Of a stretch of DNA of 64,000 bases, positions 18,899 to 27,713 are shown piece by piece; the stretch's first letter is position 1; every line of letters starts with the position of its first letter. The DNA lies in contig NZ_JAMZDX010000003.1 of the NCBI RefSeq assembly GCF_024172095.1, forward strand, positions 884,001-948,000, read 5' to 3'. Under the pieces are notes generated by a model. It was not told the origin of the DNA, ran no database searches, and saw nothing but the letters and a program-made list of their open reading frames with translations. This DNA is from Kitasatospora cinereorecta (GTDB taxonomy: Bacteria > Actinomycetota > Actinomycetes > Streptomycetales > Streptomycetaceae). A program made the translations under genes and the position numbers.

Positions 18899-18904
18899 TA
18901 GACT
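18899..18904 (+). promoter_or_regulatory. -10 box of folC, predicted leaderless transcript
   Basis: TAGACT ends 6 nt before the GTG at 18911, so the transcript likely starts at the GTG. No Shine-Dalgarno sequence is present. Confidence 0.5.
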
Positions 18905-18910
18905 TGCTGC

Positions 18911-20305
18911 GTGAGCGACAAGGCCGAGCAGAACCCGTACACCATCCGCCCCGGCGAGTCCGACGAGGGCCCCGACGCCGAGCTGCGCGCCGTCGAGGTG
19001 GAGCTGTCCAAGCGCTGGCCGGAGAACAAGCTCGAGCCCTCGCTCGACCGGATCCGGGCCCTGATGGACATCCTCGGCCAGCCGCAGAACTCGTACCCCT
19101 CGATCCACATCACCGGCACCAACGGCAAGACGTCCACCGCCCGCATGGTGGAGCAGCTGCTCGGCGCGTTCGAACTGCGCACCGGCCGCTACACCAGCCC
19201 GCACGTGGAGTCCGTCACCGAGCGGATCAGCCTGGACGGCGCGCCGATCAGCGCCGAGCGGTTCGTCGAGACGTACCGCGAGATCGAGCCGTACGTGCAG
19301 ATGGTGGACGCGGGGCAGCCGATCCCGATGTCCTTCTTCGAGGTGCTCACCGGCATGGCGTACGCCTGCTTCGCCGACGCGCCGGTGGACGTCGCGGTGG
19401 TCGAGGTCGGCATGGGCGGCTCGTGGGACGCCACCAACGTCATCGACGCCTCCGTCGCGGTGATCACCCCGGTCGGCCTGGACCACACCGACAAGCTCGG
19501 CGAGACCACCGGCCTGATCGCGGTGGAGAAGTCCGGGATCATCAAGCAGGGCGCGCTCGCCGTGGTGGCCCAGCAGCCGCTGGACGCGGCCGAGTCGATC
19601 CTGCGCCGCGCCGTCGAGATGGACGCCACGGTGGCGCGCGAGGGCATGGAGTTCGGCGTGATCCGCCGCGAGGTCGCGGTCGGCGGGCAGCTGGTCACCC
19701 TGCGCGGGCTGGGCGGGCACGAGTACGAGGACGTGTTCATCCCGCTGCACGGCGCGTACCAGGCGCACAACGCGGCCCTGGCGCTGACCGCCGTCGAGGC
19801 GTTCTTCGGCGTCGGCGGCTCGGCCGGCGGCGCCCTGGACGAGGAGAAGGTGCGCCGGGCGTTCTCCGGAGTCTCCTCGCCGGGCCGTCTGGAGGTGGTG
19901 CGGCGCAGCCCCACCGTCATCCTGGACGCCGCGCACAACCCGCACGGCGCCGAGGCCGCGGTCAGCGCGCTCGGTGAGGCGTTCGGCTTCACCAAGCTGG
20001 TCGGCGTGATCGCGACCAGCGGCGACAAGGACGTCTCCGGACTGCTGGAGGCGTTCGAGCCGGTCCTCGCCGAGGTCGTCGTCACCCAGAACTCCACCCA
20101 CCGCGCGATGCCGGTGGACCGGCTGGCCGCGCTGGCCGTGGAGATCTTCGGTGAGGATCGTGTGCAGGTCGAGCCGCGGCTGGACGACGCGATCGAGGCG
20201 GCGATCACCCTCGCCGAGGAGGAGGACCTCGGCGGCGCCGGCGTCCTGGTCACCGGTTCGGTCATCACGGTGGGCGAGGCGCGCCTGCTGTTCGGAAGGA
20301 AGTAA
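18911..20305 (+). CDS. folC: Bifunctional folylpolyglutamate synthase / dihydrofolate synthase
   Basis: 464 residues from GTG. The Mur-ligase-like P-loop is TGTNGKT (68-74), followed by TARMVEQLL and RTGRYTSPHVESVTERI. VVEVGMGGSWDATNVI and DHTDKLGETTGLIAVEKSGI are FolC family blocks; VILDAAHNPHGAEA is the C-domain ligand site. It adds glutamate to dihydropteroate and to tetrahydrofolates, ATP-dependent, in the cytosol. The 40-residue N-terminal extension before the fold is common in actinobacteria. The stop lies 3 nt before the DUF4233 gene, so the two are cotranscribed. Confidence 0.95.
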   Translation: MSDKAEQNPYTIRPGESDEGPDAELRAVEVELSKRWPENKLEPSLDRIRALMDILGQPQNSYPSIHITGTNGKTSTARMVEQLLGAFELRTGRYTSPHVESVTERISLDGAPISAERFVETYREIEPYVQMVDAGQPIPMSFFEVLTGMAYACFADAPVDVAVVEVGMGGSWDATNVIDASVAVITPVGLDHTDKLGETTGLIAVEKSGIIKQGALAVVAQQPLDAAESILRRAVEMDATVAREGMEFGVIRREVAVGGQLVTLRGLGGHEYEDVFIPLHGAYQAHNAALALTAVEAFFGVGGSAGGALDEEKVRRAFSGVSSPGRLEVVRRSPTVILDAAHNPHGAEAAVSALGEAFGFTKLVGVIATSGDKDVSGLLEAFEPVLAEVVVTQNSTHRAMPVDRLAALAVEIFGEDRVQVEPRLDDAIEAAITLAEEEDLGGAGVLVTGSVITVGEARLLFGRK

Positions 20306-20308
20306 CCG

Positions 20309-20647
20309 ATGCGCACCCTCTGCTCCTCGACGCTGATCGGCGAGGCCCTGCTGATCATGTTCGCCGGTCTGGTGGCGATGAAGCTGACCGACGTCGGCGC
20401 CGGGACCATCTGGTTGGTGAGCGGACTGGCCATGCTGCTCTGCGTGCTGCTGTGCGGGGTCATCACCCGCCCCGGCGCGGTCTGGGTCGGCTGGGCGCTG
20501 CAGATCGGCATCCTGGCCAGCGGCCTCGTGCTGCCGACCATGTACGCGTTCGGCGTGATCTTCACCGGCCTGTGGTGGTGCTCGGTGCACTACGGCCGGA
20601 AGATCGACACGATCAAGGCCGAACGGGCCGCCGCGCAGCCCGCCTAG
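20309..20647 (+). CDS. DUF4233 family membrane protein
   Basis: 112 residues with about four hydrophobic segments (EALLIMFAGLVAMKL, IWLVSGLAMLLCVLLCG, VWVGWALQIGILASGLVL, MYAFGVIFTGLWWCSVHYG). DUF4233 proteins sit between folC and ndk across actinobacteria, and here the start is 3 nt after folC with GGAAGGAAG as ribosome-binding site. Function is unknown. Conserved Arg/Trp near the end of the last helix (LWWCSVHYGRKID) match what I recall of the family. Confidence 0.85.
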   Translation: MRTLCSSTLIGEALLIMFAGLVAMKLTDVGAGTIWLVSGLAMLLCVLLCGVITRPGAVWVGWALQIGILASGLVLPTMYAFGVIFTGLWWCSVHYGRKIDTIKAERAAAQPA

Positions 20648-20723
20648 TTCACATTCCCGCTGCTCACCCGAGGTAGTGTCTGCGGTATACACCACGTCCG
20701 ACCGAATCCTCAGGAGCCGCACC

Positions 20724-21137
20724 GTGTCCCAGCGCACTCTCGTCCTGCTCAAGCCCGACGCCGTCAAGCGAGGCCTGGCCGGCGAGATCATCAGCCGGAT
20801 CGAGCGCAAGGCGGGCTGGCGGTTCGCGGCCATGGAGCTGCGCACCTTCGACCGCGCGACGCTGGAGCAGCACTACGCCGAGCACGTCGGCCGGCCGTTC
20901 TACGAGCCGCTGCTGGAGTTCATGACCTCCGGCCCGTCGATCGCGCTGATCGTCGAGGGTGAGAACGTCGTCCCCGGCATCCGTGCGCTGGCCGGCGCCA
21001 CCGACCCGCTGCAGGCGGGTGCGGGCACGATCCGCGGCGACTACGCCACGATCACCCGCGAGAACCTGATCCACGCCTCGGACTCCCCGGAGTCGGCCGA
21101 GCGCGAGATCAAGATCTTCTTCCCGGCCCACGCCTAG
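20724..21137 (+). CDS. ndk: Nucleoside diphosphate kinase
   Basis: 137 residues from GTG at 20724 (VSQRTLVLLKPDAVKRG) with AGGAG 8 nt upstream; an in-frame codon at 20676 is not supported. The KPDAVKRG opening, the phosphohistidine His117 in RENLIHASDS, and RGDYA before it are intact. It transfers the gamma-phosphate between nucleoside triphosphates and diphosphates via a phospho-His intermediate. Length is exactly that of the family. Follows folC and DUF4233 but after a 76-bp gap, so it may have its own promoter. Confidence 0.97.
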   Translation: MSQRTLVLLKPDAVKRGLAGEIISRIERKAGWRFAAMELRTFDRATLEQHYAEHVGRPFYEPLLEFMTSGPSIALIVEGENVVPGIRALAGATDPLQAGAGTIRGDYATITRENLIHASDSPESAEREIKIFFPAHA

Positions 21138-21167
21138 TCACCACCAGGCGCGACGCCTAGCCGCCGC

Positions 21168-21243
21168 AGGCGCGAAAGGAACTGCGCGCCCGACCGTGCA
21201 CCCCGGTCAGCGGGGGGCTGGTCGCGCAGTTCCTCGCGCCCCT
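21168..21243. repeat. Interspersed palindromic repeat, copy 2 (degenerate left arm, no 33-nt module)
   Basis: GGAACTGCGCG on the left and GGTCGCGCAGTTCCTCGCGC on the right match the right-hand arm of copy 1 closely. The outer left arm is eroded to AGGCGCGAAA, and CAGGCGCGACGC at 21146-21157 is a further broken fragment. It sits between ndk and mreB and probably forms the ndk terminator. Confidence 0.75.
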
Positions 21244-21511
21244 GGGTAGCCTTTCGCCCAACTGAGCGTTTGATCGTCAAATCACGGAACCCGGCCGCCC
21301 GACACGGCGTCCAATGCCACGAGAAGCCGCTCCGCGCACGGACAATGGGCAGCATGCCGTACCCGCCGCTCCCGCTGACCGGCGTGGCTACGATGGACCC
21401 CAACTTACGGGCCCGGTGCGGCAGCTCAGCCGCAGTCAGCCCTCGCACGGGCTCGCGCGGCCGGCCCGCTCCCCGCCATTGCTCCGAACCCGGGAAGGCA
21501 CTCCACATCCC

Positions 21512-22549
21512 ATGGCGAACAACCTGTCGTTCATCGGCCGGGACCTGGCGATCGACCTCGGCACCGCGAACACGCTGGTGTACGTCAGGGGCAAGGGGAT
21601 CGTCCTGAACGAGCCGTCCGTCGTCGCGGTGAACACCAACACCGGCGGCATCCTGGCGGTCGGCGCCGAGGCGAAGAAGATGATCGGCCGCACGCCGGGC
21701 AACATCGTCGCCATCCGGCCGCTCAAGGACGGCGTGATCGCCGACTTCGAGATCACCGAGCGGATGCTCCGCTACTTCATCCTGAAGATCCACCGCCGCC
21801 GCTACCTGGCCCGCCCGCGGGTCGTGGTCTGCGTGCCGTCCGGCATCACCGGGGTGGAGCGCCGTGCCGTGATCGAGGCCAGCGCCCAGGCCGGCGCGCG
21901 CCAGGTGCACATCATCGAGGAGCCGATGGCGGCGGCGATCGGTGCGGGCCTGCCGGTCCACGAGCCCACCGGCAACATGGTGGTCGACATCGGCGGCGGC
22001 ACCACCGAGGTCGCGGTGATCTCGCTCGGAGGGATCGTCACCGCCCAGTCCCTGCGGGTCGCGGGCGACGAGCTGGACAACGCGATCGTCCAGCACATCA
22101 AGAAGGAGTACAGCCTGCTGCTGGGCGAGCGCTCCGCCGAGCAGATCAAGATGTCGATCGGCTCCGCCTTCGCGCTGGAGGGCGAGAAGGACGAGCACGC
22201 CGAGATCCGCGGCCGCGACCTGGTCTCCGGTCTGCCCAAGACCGTGGTCATCTCCGCCGCCGAGGTGCGCGAGGCGATCGACGAGCCGGTCAACTCGATC
22301 ATCGACGCGGTGAAGACCACCCTCGACCAGTGCCCGCCGGAGCTCGCGGGCGACGTGATGGACCGCGGCATCGTGCTCACCGGCGGCGGCGCCCTGCTGC
22401 GCGGCCTGGACGAGCGCCTGCGCCGGGAGACCGGCATGCCGATCCACATCGCGGAGAACCCGCTTGACTCGGTCGCGCTCGGCTCCGGCAAGTGCGTCGA
22501 GGAGTTCGAGGCGCTCCAGCAGGTACTCGACGCCCAACCGCGTCGTTAA
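21512..22549 (+). CDS. mreB: Rod shape-determining protein MreB
   Basis: 345 residues from ATG at 21512 (MANNLSFIGRDLAIDLGTAN); the frame is open 66 codons upstream but the MreB N-terminus begins here. Actin-fold phosphate loops are DLGTANTLV (15-23) and DIGGGTTEV, with the adenosine motif LTGGGALL. It is a membrane-associated filament protein that organises wall synthesis; in streptomycetes it acts mainly at sporulation septa and in spore-wall thickening. It heads the mreB-mreC-mreD-mrdA-rodA operon. A TACGAT box near 21389 is a plausible -10, giving a leader of about 115 nt. Confidence 0.97.
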   Translation: MANNLSFIGRDLAIDLGTANTLVYVRGKGIVLNEPSVVAVNTNTGGILAVGAEAKKMIGRTPGNIVAIRPLKDGVIADFEITERMLRYFILKIHRRRYLARPRVVVCVPSGITGVERRAVIEASAQAGARQVHIIEEPMAAAIGAGLPVHEPTGNMVVDIGGGTTEVAVISLGGIVTAQSLRVAGDELDNAIVQHIKKEYSLLLGERSAEQIKMSIGSAFALEGEKDEHAEIRGRDLVSGLPKTVVISAAEVREAIDEPVNSIIDAVKTTLDQCPPELAGDVMDRGIVLTGGGALLRGLDERLRRETGMPIHIAENPLDSVALGSGKCVEEFEALQQVLDAQPRR

Positions 22550-22596
22550 GCCGCTCAACTGAACAAGTCACCGTACGAAGGGGCAGCTCCAGCACC

Positions 22597-23517
22597 GTGA
22601 GGGACACCCGAGAGAGCCGACTACTGCTCATCCTGCTGGTCGCCGTCGCCTTCGCGCTGATCACCGTCGACATCAAGGGCGGTGAGTCCTCGCCGCTGAA
22701 CGGCGCCCGCCGGGCGGCGGCGGGGGTGCTGGGGCCGGTGGAGAAGGGGGCGGCCGGCGCCGTCGACCCGGTCGCCGGGTACATCCGGGCGATCCGCGAC
22801 GCCGGCACCCACCAGCAGCGCCTTGACCAGATCACCCGTGAGAACACCGACCTGCGCCAGCGGCTGGCCTCCTCGGACACCGCCGCCGCACGCACCAAGC
22901 AGCTGGACGACCTGCTGCGCACCGCCGGCTCCGGCGGATACACCGTCAAGGCGGCCCAGGTCATCGCCATCGGCGCCGCCCAGGGCTTCTCCTGGACCAT
23001 CACCATCGACGCCGGCAGCGACGACGGCCTGACCCGGGACATGACCGTGATCAACGGTCAGGGCCTGGTCGGCCGGATCACCACCGTCGCCCCGACCACC
23101 GCCACCGTGCTGCTCGCCTCCGACCCCGGCTTCACCGCCGGCGTCCGGCTGGAGGGCAGCGGCGAGATCGGCTTCGCCGCCGGCCAGGGCACCAGCCCGA
23201 TGCGGATCCAGCTGCTCAACGGCCGCGCCCAGGTCAAGAACGGCGACCGGCTGGTCACCTTCGGCTCGCAGAGCGGCCGCCCCTTCGTCCCCGGCGTGCC
23301 GGTGGGCAAGGTGGTCGAGGTCGAGGCGACCCCGGGCCAGCTGACCAAGACCGTCCAGGTCGAGCCGTTCGTCCAGTTCACCCGGCTCGACCTGGTCGGC
23401 GTGGTGGTCGTCCCGCCGCGCACCGACCCGCGCGACGCCGTCCTGCCGGCCGCGCCCGCCGCCAACACGACGACGGCCGCCGCCGTACCGCCCACCACGC
23501 CCGCCGGGGGGAACTGA
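22597..23517 (+). CDS. mreC: Rod shape-determining protein MreC
   Basis: 306 residues from GTG at 22597 (VRDTRESRLLLILL), preceded by GAAGGGGCAG. One N-terminal membrane span (LLLILLVAVAFALITVD), then a coiled coil (about 80-118: RLDQITRENTDLRQRL) and the extracytoplasmic beta-barrel domain (VIAIGAAQGFSWTITIDAG, GLVGRITTVAPTTATVLLAS). The C-terminus is Ala/Thr/Pro-rich. MreC bridges the cytoplasmic MreB filament and PBP2. 47 nt after mreB and 2 nt before mreD. Confidence 0.95.
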   Translation: MRDTRESRLLLILLVAVAFALITVDIKGGESSPLNGARRAAAGVLGPVEKGAAGAVDPVAGYIRAIRDAGTHQQRLDQITRENTDLRQRLASSDTAAARTKQLDDLLRTAGSGGYTVKAAQVIAIGAAQGFSWTITIDAGSDDGLTRDMTVINGQGLVGRITTVAPTTATVLLASDPGFTAGVRLEGSGEIGFAAGQGTSPMRIQLLNGRAQVKNGDRLVTFGSQSGRPFVPGVPVGKVVEVEATPGQLTKTVQVEPFVQFTRLDLVGVVVVPPRTDPRDAVLPAAPAANTTTAAAVPPTTPAGGN

Positions 23518-23519
23518 CC

Positions 23520-24167
23520 GTGCGTCTCAGCCGCATCCTGCTTCCGGCCGGCCTGCTGCTGGTCGCCCTGGTGCTCCAGGTCAGCGTGCTCGGCCGGCTC
23601 CAGCTGCCCGGCGCCACCCCCGACCTGCTGCTGCTCGTCGTGGTCGGCCTCGCCCTGGTGTACGGCCCCACCGGCGGCTGCCTGGTCGGCTTCGCCGGCG
23701 GTCTGCTCGCCGACCTCGCCCCGCCCTCCGACCACGCCATCGGCCGCTACGCCCTGGTGCTCTGCCTGATGGGCTACGCCGTCGGCCTGCTCCGCCCCGA
23801 CGGCGGCCGGCAGCGCTCGGCGGTCAGCGCCCTGGTCGTGGTGGCCGGCGCCGCGGTGGTCTCCACCCTGCTGTACGCGAGCGTGGGCGCCCTGGTCGGC
23901 GACACCGCCGCCCGGCACGTCGGCATCACCGGCCTGGTCTTCTCCGCCCTGGTGTACGACGTGCTGCTGGCCCCGTTCGTGGTGCCCGCGGTGATGCTGC
24001 TGGCCCGCCGGCTGGACGGCGACCGGGTGATCGAGGAGTCCCCGCGCGGCGCCGACGGCGGCTCCGGGCTCGGCTCGCTGAGCCGCTACAAGACCACCCG
24101 CGAGGTTTCGTCGATGCCCGTGTACGGCAAGAAGAAGCGTCTGCTCGGCCTCGCCAAGCGGCCCTGA
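23520..24167 (+). CDS. mreD: Rod shape-determining membrane protein MreD
   Basis: 215 residues from GTG, 2 nt after mreC. Five or so transmembrane helices (ILLPAGLLLVALVLQVSVLG, PDLLLLVVVGLALVYGP and others). LVGFAGGLLADLAPPSDHAIG is the family signature region. The tail is unusually long and basic (TTREVSSMPVYGKKKRLLGL). Part of the elongasome with MreC, PBP2 and RodA. Confidence 0.92.
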   Translation: MRLSRILLPAGLLLVALVLQVSVLGRLQLPGATPDLLLLVVVGLALVYGPTGGCLVGFAGGLLADLAPPSDHAIGRYALVLCLMGYAVGLLRPDGGRQRSAVSALVVVAGAAVVSTLLYASVGALVGDTAARHVGITGLVFSALVYDVLLAPFVVPAVMLLARRLDGDRVIEESPRGADGGSGLGSLSRYKTTREVSSMPVYGKKKRLLGLAKRP

Positions 24168-24185
24168 CCGGGAGAAGTCGCACCG

Positions 24186-26411
24186 ATGACCAACATCCCC
24201 GAGACCGGCCGCACCCAGCGGGTGACGATCCGCGTGGTCGTCCTGCAGGTCCTGGTCCTGTCGCTGCTCGCCACCCTCGGCGGACGGCTGTGGTACCTCC
24301 AGATCCGCACCGGTAGCCAGTACACCGCCAAGGCGGAAGGCAACCACATCCGCGAAGTGGTCGAACCCGCGGTCCGCGGCGAGATCCTGGACGCCTCCGG
24401 GCGGATCCTGGCCGGCAACGAGACCAAGCTGGTGGTCTCGGTCAGCCGCACCTCGCTGCTCCAGCAGAAGGACCACGGCAAGGCCGTGCTGGCCCGGCTC
24501 GCCGACGTGCTCGGCCTGCCCGCCAAGGACGTCCAGGACAAGGTCCGGCTCTGCGACGCGAAGACCCCGCAGCCGTGCTGGAACGGCTCCCCGTACCAGC
24601 CGATCCCGGTCACGCAGCAGGCCACCACCCAGCAGGCGATGCAGATAATGGAACGCCGCGAGGACTTCCCCGGCGTCACCGCGCAGGCCACCGCCCTGCG
24701 CCGCTACACCGGCGCCGAGGGCGCCAGCGCCGCGCAGGTGCTCGGCTACCTCTCCCCGGTCACCGACGACGAGGTCCAGAAGACCGCCGACAAGACCGGC
24801 CGCGACCGGCGGCTGCCCTCCGACCAGATCGGCCGGGCCGGCCTGGAGTCCGTCTACGACGACGACCTGCGCGGCACCACCGGCGTCGACCGGCTGGAGG
24901 TGGACAACCTCGGCCGGGTCATCGGCAGCGCCGGCAACACCCCCGCGCAGCCCGGCAACAACCTGATCACCTCGATCGACGCCCGGGTGCAGAAGGCGGT
25001 CGAGGACCAGCTCGCCCAGGCCATGGCCGACGCCCGCAAGACCTTCGACAAGGAGACCAACAAGAACTACGAGGCCGACTCCGGCGCCGCCGTCGTCATG
25101 GACGTGCACACCGGCCGGATCATCGCCATGGCCAGCGCCCCGACCTTCGACCCCAACCTCTGGGTCGGCGGCATCTCGGCCAACGACTACCAGAAGCTGA
25201 CCGGCAAGGACTCCAACTACCCGCTGATCAACCGGGCCATACAGGGTCAGTCGGCCCCCGGCTCCACCTTCAAGGTGATCTCCACCACCGCGGCCGTCCA
25301 GGCCGGGTACTCGCTCGACGGGCACTACCCGTGCCCGCAGTCGCTGACCATCGGCGGCCGTGAGTTCAAGAACTTCGAGAGCGAGAGCTTCGGCGACATC
25401 TCGCTGGAGCGTGCCCTGGAGATCTCCTGCGACACGGTCTTCTACGGCCTGGCCTACGACCAGTGGATGAAGGACGGCGGCATCAAGCCGAAGAACCCGC
25501 AGGACTGGTTCTTCAAGACCGCCCACCAGTTCGGCCTCGGTACCAAGACCGGCGTCGACCTGCCCGGCGAGGTCACCGGCCGGGTGCCGGACCGGCAGTG
25601 GAAGCAGTCCTTCTACGACGCCAACAAGGACTCCTGGTGCGCCCAGGCGGCCAAGGGCGGCCACGAGTACGCCGACGAGATCGCCCGCGAGAACTGCGTC
25701 GACGGCAACGTGATGCGCGCCGGTGACTCGGTCAACTTCGCGATCGGCCAGGGCGACACCCTGGTCACCCCGCTGCAGATGGCCCGGATCTACTCGGCCC
25801 TGGCCAACGGCGGCACCCTCTACCGCCCGACCATCGGCAAGGCGGTCGTCAGCCCGGACGGCACCCTGGTCCGCGACATCGCCCCGCACGAGGACGGCAA
25901 GCTCCCCGCCGACGGCAAGCTGCTGCAGTACATCAACGAGGCCACCGCGGGCGTCGTCGAGCGCGGCACCGCCGCCTGGAAGTTCACCGGCGCCGGCTGG
26001 CCGCAGAAGCAGATCGAGCTGCACGCCAAGACCGGCACCGCCGAGGTCGCCGGCAAGCAGACGACCTCCTGGCTGACCACCTACAGCAGCGACTACGCGG
26101 TCGTGATGACGATCAGCCAGGGCGGCACCGGCTCCGGCGGTTCCGGTGACGCGGTCCGCCGCATCTACCAGGCGCTCTACGGCGTCGACGACAAGGGCGC
26201 GATCGACAACACCAAGGCGCTGCTGCCCAAGCCGCAGGCCGACCTGCCCAAGTTCAACCCGGACGGCACCGCGATCATCAAGCCGGTCTCCTACGAGGGC
26301 ACCCGCGCGTTCCTGGACCCGGTCCAGCCCGCCGGCGCGCAGCAGCCGCTCACCGTGGCACTCGCCGCCCTCGAACCCGTCCGCGGAACCCAGGGAAGGG
26401 GCCGGGCATGA
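24186..26411 (+). CDS. mrdA: Penicillin-binding protein 2 (elongation transpeptidase)
   Basis: 741 residues. One N-terminal membrane helix (VVVLQVLVLSLLATLGGRLW), the PBP dimerisation domain (about 60-250) and the transpeptidase domain with STFK (Ser360, Lys363), SCD (414-416, the second motif; E. coli PBP2 also has Asp at this place) and KTG (615-617). GQGDTLVTPLQMARIY is typical of class B enzymes. It cross-links peptidoglycan with RodA as its glycosyltransferase partner. Four nt overlap (ATGA) with rodA downstream shows translational coupling. A 90-residue C-terminal extension beyond the catalytic fold is Pro/Lys-rich. Confidence 0.95.
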   Translation: MTNIPETGRTQRVTIRVVVLQVLVLSLLATLGGRLWYLQIRTGSQYTAKAEGNHIREVVEPAVRGEILDASGRILAGNETKLVVSVSRTSLLQQKDHGKAVLARLADVLGLPAKDVQDKVRLCDAKTPQPCWNGSPYQPIPVTQQATTQQAMQIMERREDFPGVTAQATALRRYTGAEGASAAQVLGYLSPVTDDEVQKTADKTGRDRRLPSDQIGRAGLESVYDDDLRGTTGVDRLEVDNLGRVIGSAGNTPAQPGNNLITSIDARVQKAVEDQLAQAMADARKTFDKETNKNYEADSGAAVVMDVHTGRIIAMASAPTFDPNLWVGGISANDYQKLTGKDSNYPLINRAIQGQSAPGSTFKVISTTAAVQAGYSLDGHYPCPQSLTIGGREFKNFESESFGDISLERALEISCDTVFYGLAYDQWMKDGGIKPKNPQDWFFKTAHQFGLGTKTGVDLPGEVTGRVPDRQWKQSFYDANKDSWCAQAAKGGHEYADEIARENCVDGNVMRAGDSVNFAIGQGDTLVTPLQMARIYSALANGGTLYRPTIGKAVVSPDGTLVRDIAPHEDGKLPADGKLLQYINEATAGVVERGTAAWKFTGAGWPQKQIELHAKTGTAEVAGKQTTSWLTTYSSDYAVVMTISQGGTGSGGSGDAVRRIYQALYGVDDKGAIDNTKALLPKPQADLPKFNPDGTAIIKPVSYEGTRAFLDPVQPAGAQQPLTVALAALEPVRGTQGRGRA

Positions 26412-27607
26412 CCTCGTACGGCTCGTACCGGCCGGTCCGGCTCTCGCCCCGGCGCAACTCCTTCGCCAGGGCCCTGGCCAAGGACTCGCCGCTGCGCCGA
26501 CTCGACTGGATCATGATCCTCTGCGCGCTCGGCCTCTCGCTGGGCAGCTCGATGCTGGTCTGGTCGGCCACCCGCGGCCGCGACGCGCTGACCCACGGCG
26601 ACCCGCAGTACTTCCTCTACCGGCACCTCACCAACCTGGTGATCGGCGTCGGCCTGTGCGCGGTCACCGTCCTGATAGGGACACGGCGGCTGCGCACCGC
26701 GGTGCCGTTCGTCTACATCGCGGTGCTGCTGATGCTGATGGCGGTGCTCAGCCCGCTCGGCTCGACCATCAACGGCGCCCACTCCTGGATCCAGTTCGGC
26801 GGCGGCTTCTCCCTCCAGCCGGCGGAGTTCGCCAAGCTGGCGATCGTGATGGGCATGGCCGTGGTGCTCTCCGCCCGGGTGGACGCCGGCGAGCGGGAGT
26901 TCCCCTCCTCGCGCAGCGTGCTGCAGGCGCTCGTGGTGGCGGCCGTCCCGATGGGCGTCGTCATGCTGATGCCGGACCTCGGCTCGGTGATGGTCATGGC
27001 GGTCACCGTGATGGGCATCCTGCTCGCCTCCGGCGCCGCCAACCGCTGGGTGTTCGGCCTGCTCGCCACCGGCGCGGCCGGCGCGATCGCCATCTGGCAG
27101 CTGGGCATCCTCAGCAAGTACCAGATCGACCGGTTCGCCGCCTTCGCCAACCCGGCGCTCGACCCAGCCGGCGTCGGCTACAACACGGCGCAGGCCCGGA
27201 TCGCCATCGGCTCCGGCGGACTGACCGGCATGGGGCTCTTCCACGGCACCCAGACCACCGGCCAGTTCGTCCCCGAGCAGCAGACCGACTTCGTCTTCAG
27301 CGTGGCCGGCGAGGAGCTCGGCTTCGTCGGCGGGATCGTCCTGATCGGCCTGCTCGGCGTCATCCTGTGGCGCGCCTGCCGGATAGCGCGCCAGGCCACC
27401 GACCTGTACGGCACGGTACTGGCCGCGGGCGTGGTCGCCTGGTTCGCCTTCCAGGCGTTCGAGAACATCGGCATGAACCTCGGCATCATGCCCGTCGCGG
27501 GCATCCCGCTGCCGTTCGTCTCCTACGGCGGCTCCTCGATGTTCGCGGTGTGGATCGCCATCGGGCTGCTCCAGTCGGTCCGTTCCCAGCGGCCGATAGG
27601 GACCTGA
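26408..27607 (+). CDS. rodA: SEDS peptidoglycan glycosyltransferase RodA (Sfr-like)
   Basis: 399 residues, about ten transmembrane helices, starting inside the mrdA stop. SEDS motifs are visible: NGAHSWIQFGG, LQPAEFAKLAIV, LMPDLGSVMVM, and the C-terminal VAGIPLPFVSYGGSSMFA. It polymerises lipid II into glycan strands with PBP2. In streptomycetes the orthologue is called Sfr and serves spore-wall synthesis. Last gene of the operon; the next gene starts 106 nt on with an unrelated type of product. Confidence 0.95.
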   Translation: MTSYGSYRPVRLSPRRNSFARALAKDSPLRRLDWIMILCALGLSLGSSMLVWSATRGRDALTHGDPQYFLYRHLTNLVIGVGLCAVTVLIGTRRLRTAVPFVYIAVLLMLMAVLSPLGSTINGAHSWIQFGGGFSLQPAEFAKLAIVMGMAVVLSARVDAGEREFPSSRSVLQALVVAAVPMGVVMLMPDLGSVMVMAVTVMGILLASGAANRWVFGLLATGAAGAIAIWQLGILSKYQIDRFAAFANPALDPAGVGYNTAQARIAIGSGGLTGMGLFHGTQTTGQFVPEQQTDFVFSVAGEELGFVGGIVLIGLLGVILWRACRIARQATDLYGTVLAAGVVAWFAFQAFENIGMNLGIMPVAGIPLPFVSYGGSSMFAVWIAIGLLQSVRSQRPIGT

Positions 27608-27713
27608 CGCCCGGTCGAACGGACCGGCGACTTCCGGCAACCCACTCGACCGGACGATGGTACGGGTGCCACTCTTGGGGTGTTCTTGATCCACACCAGG
27701 GGGGTTCTTTACC

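Noticed and set aside
25425..25435. SCD instead of SxN in PBP2 as a possible inactivation
   Set aside because: Class B PBP2 enzymes commonly have Asp at this position; the STFK and KTG motifs are intact.
23058..26024. 988-codon minus-strand frame over mreC, mreD and mrdA
   Set aside because: Shadow of a conserved operon; no signatures.
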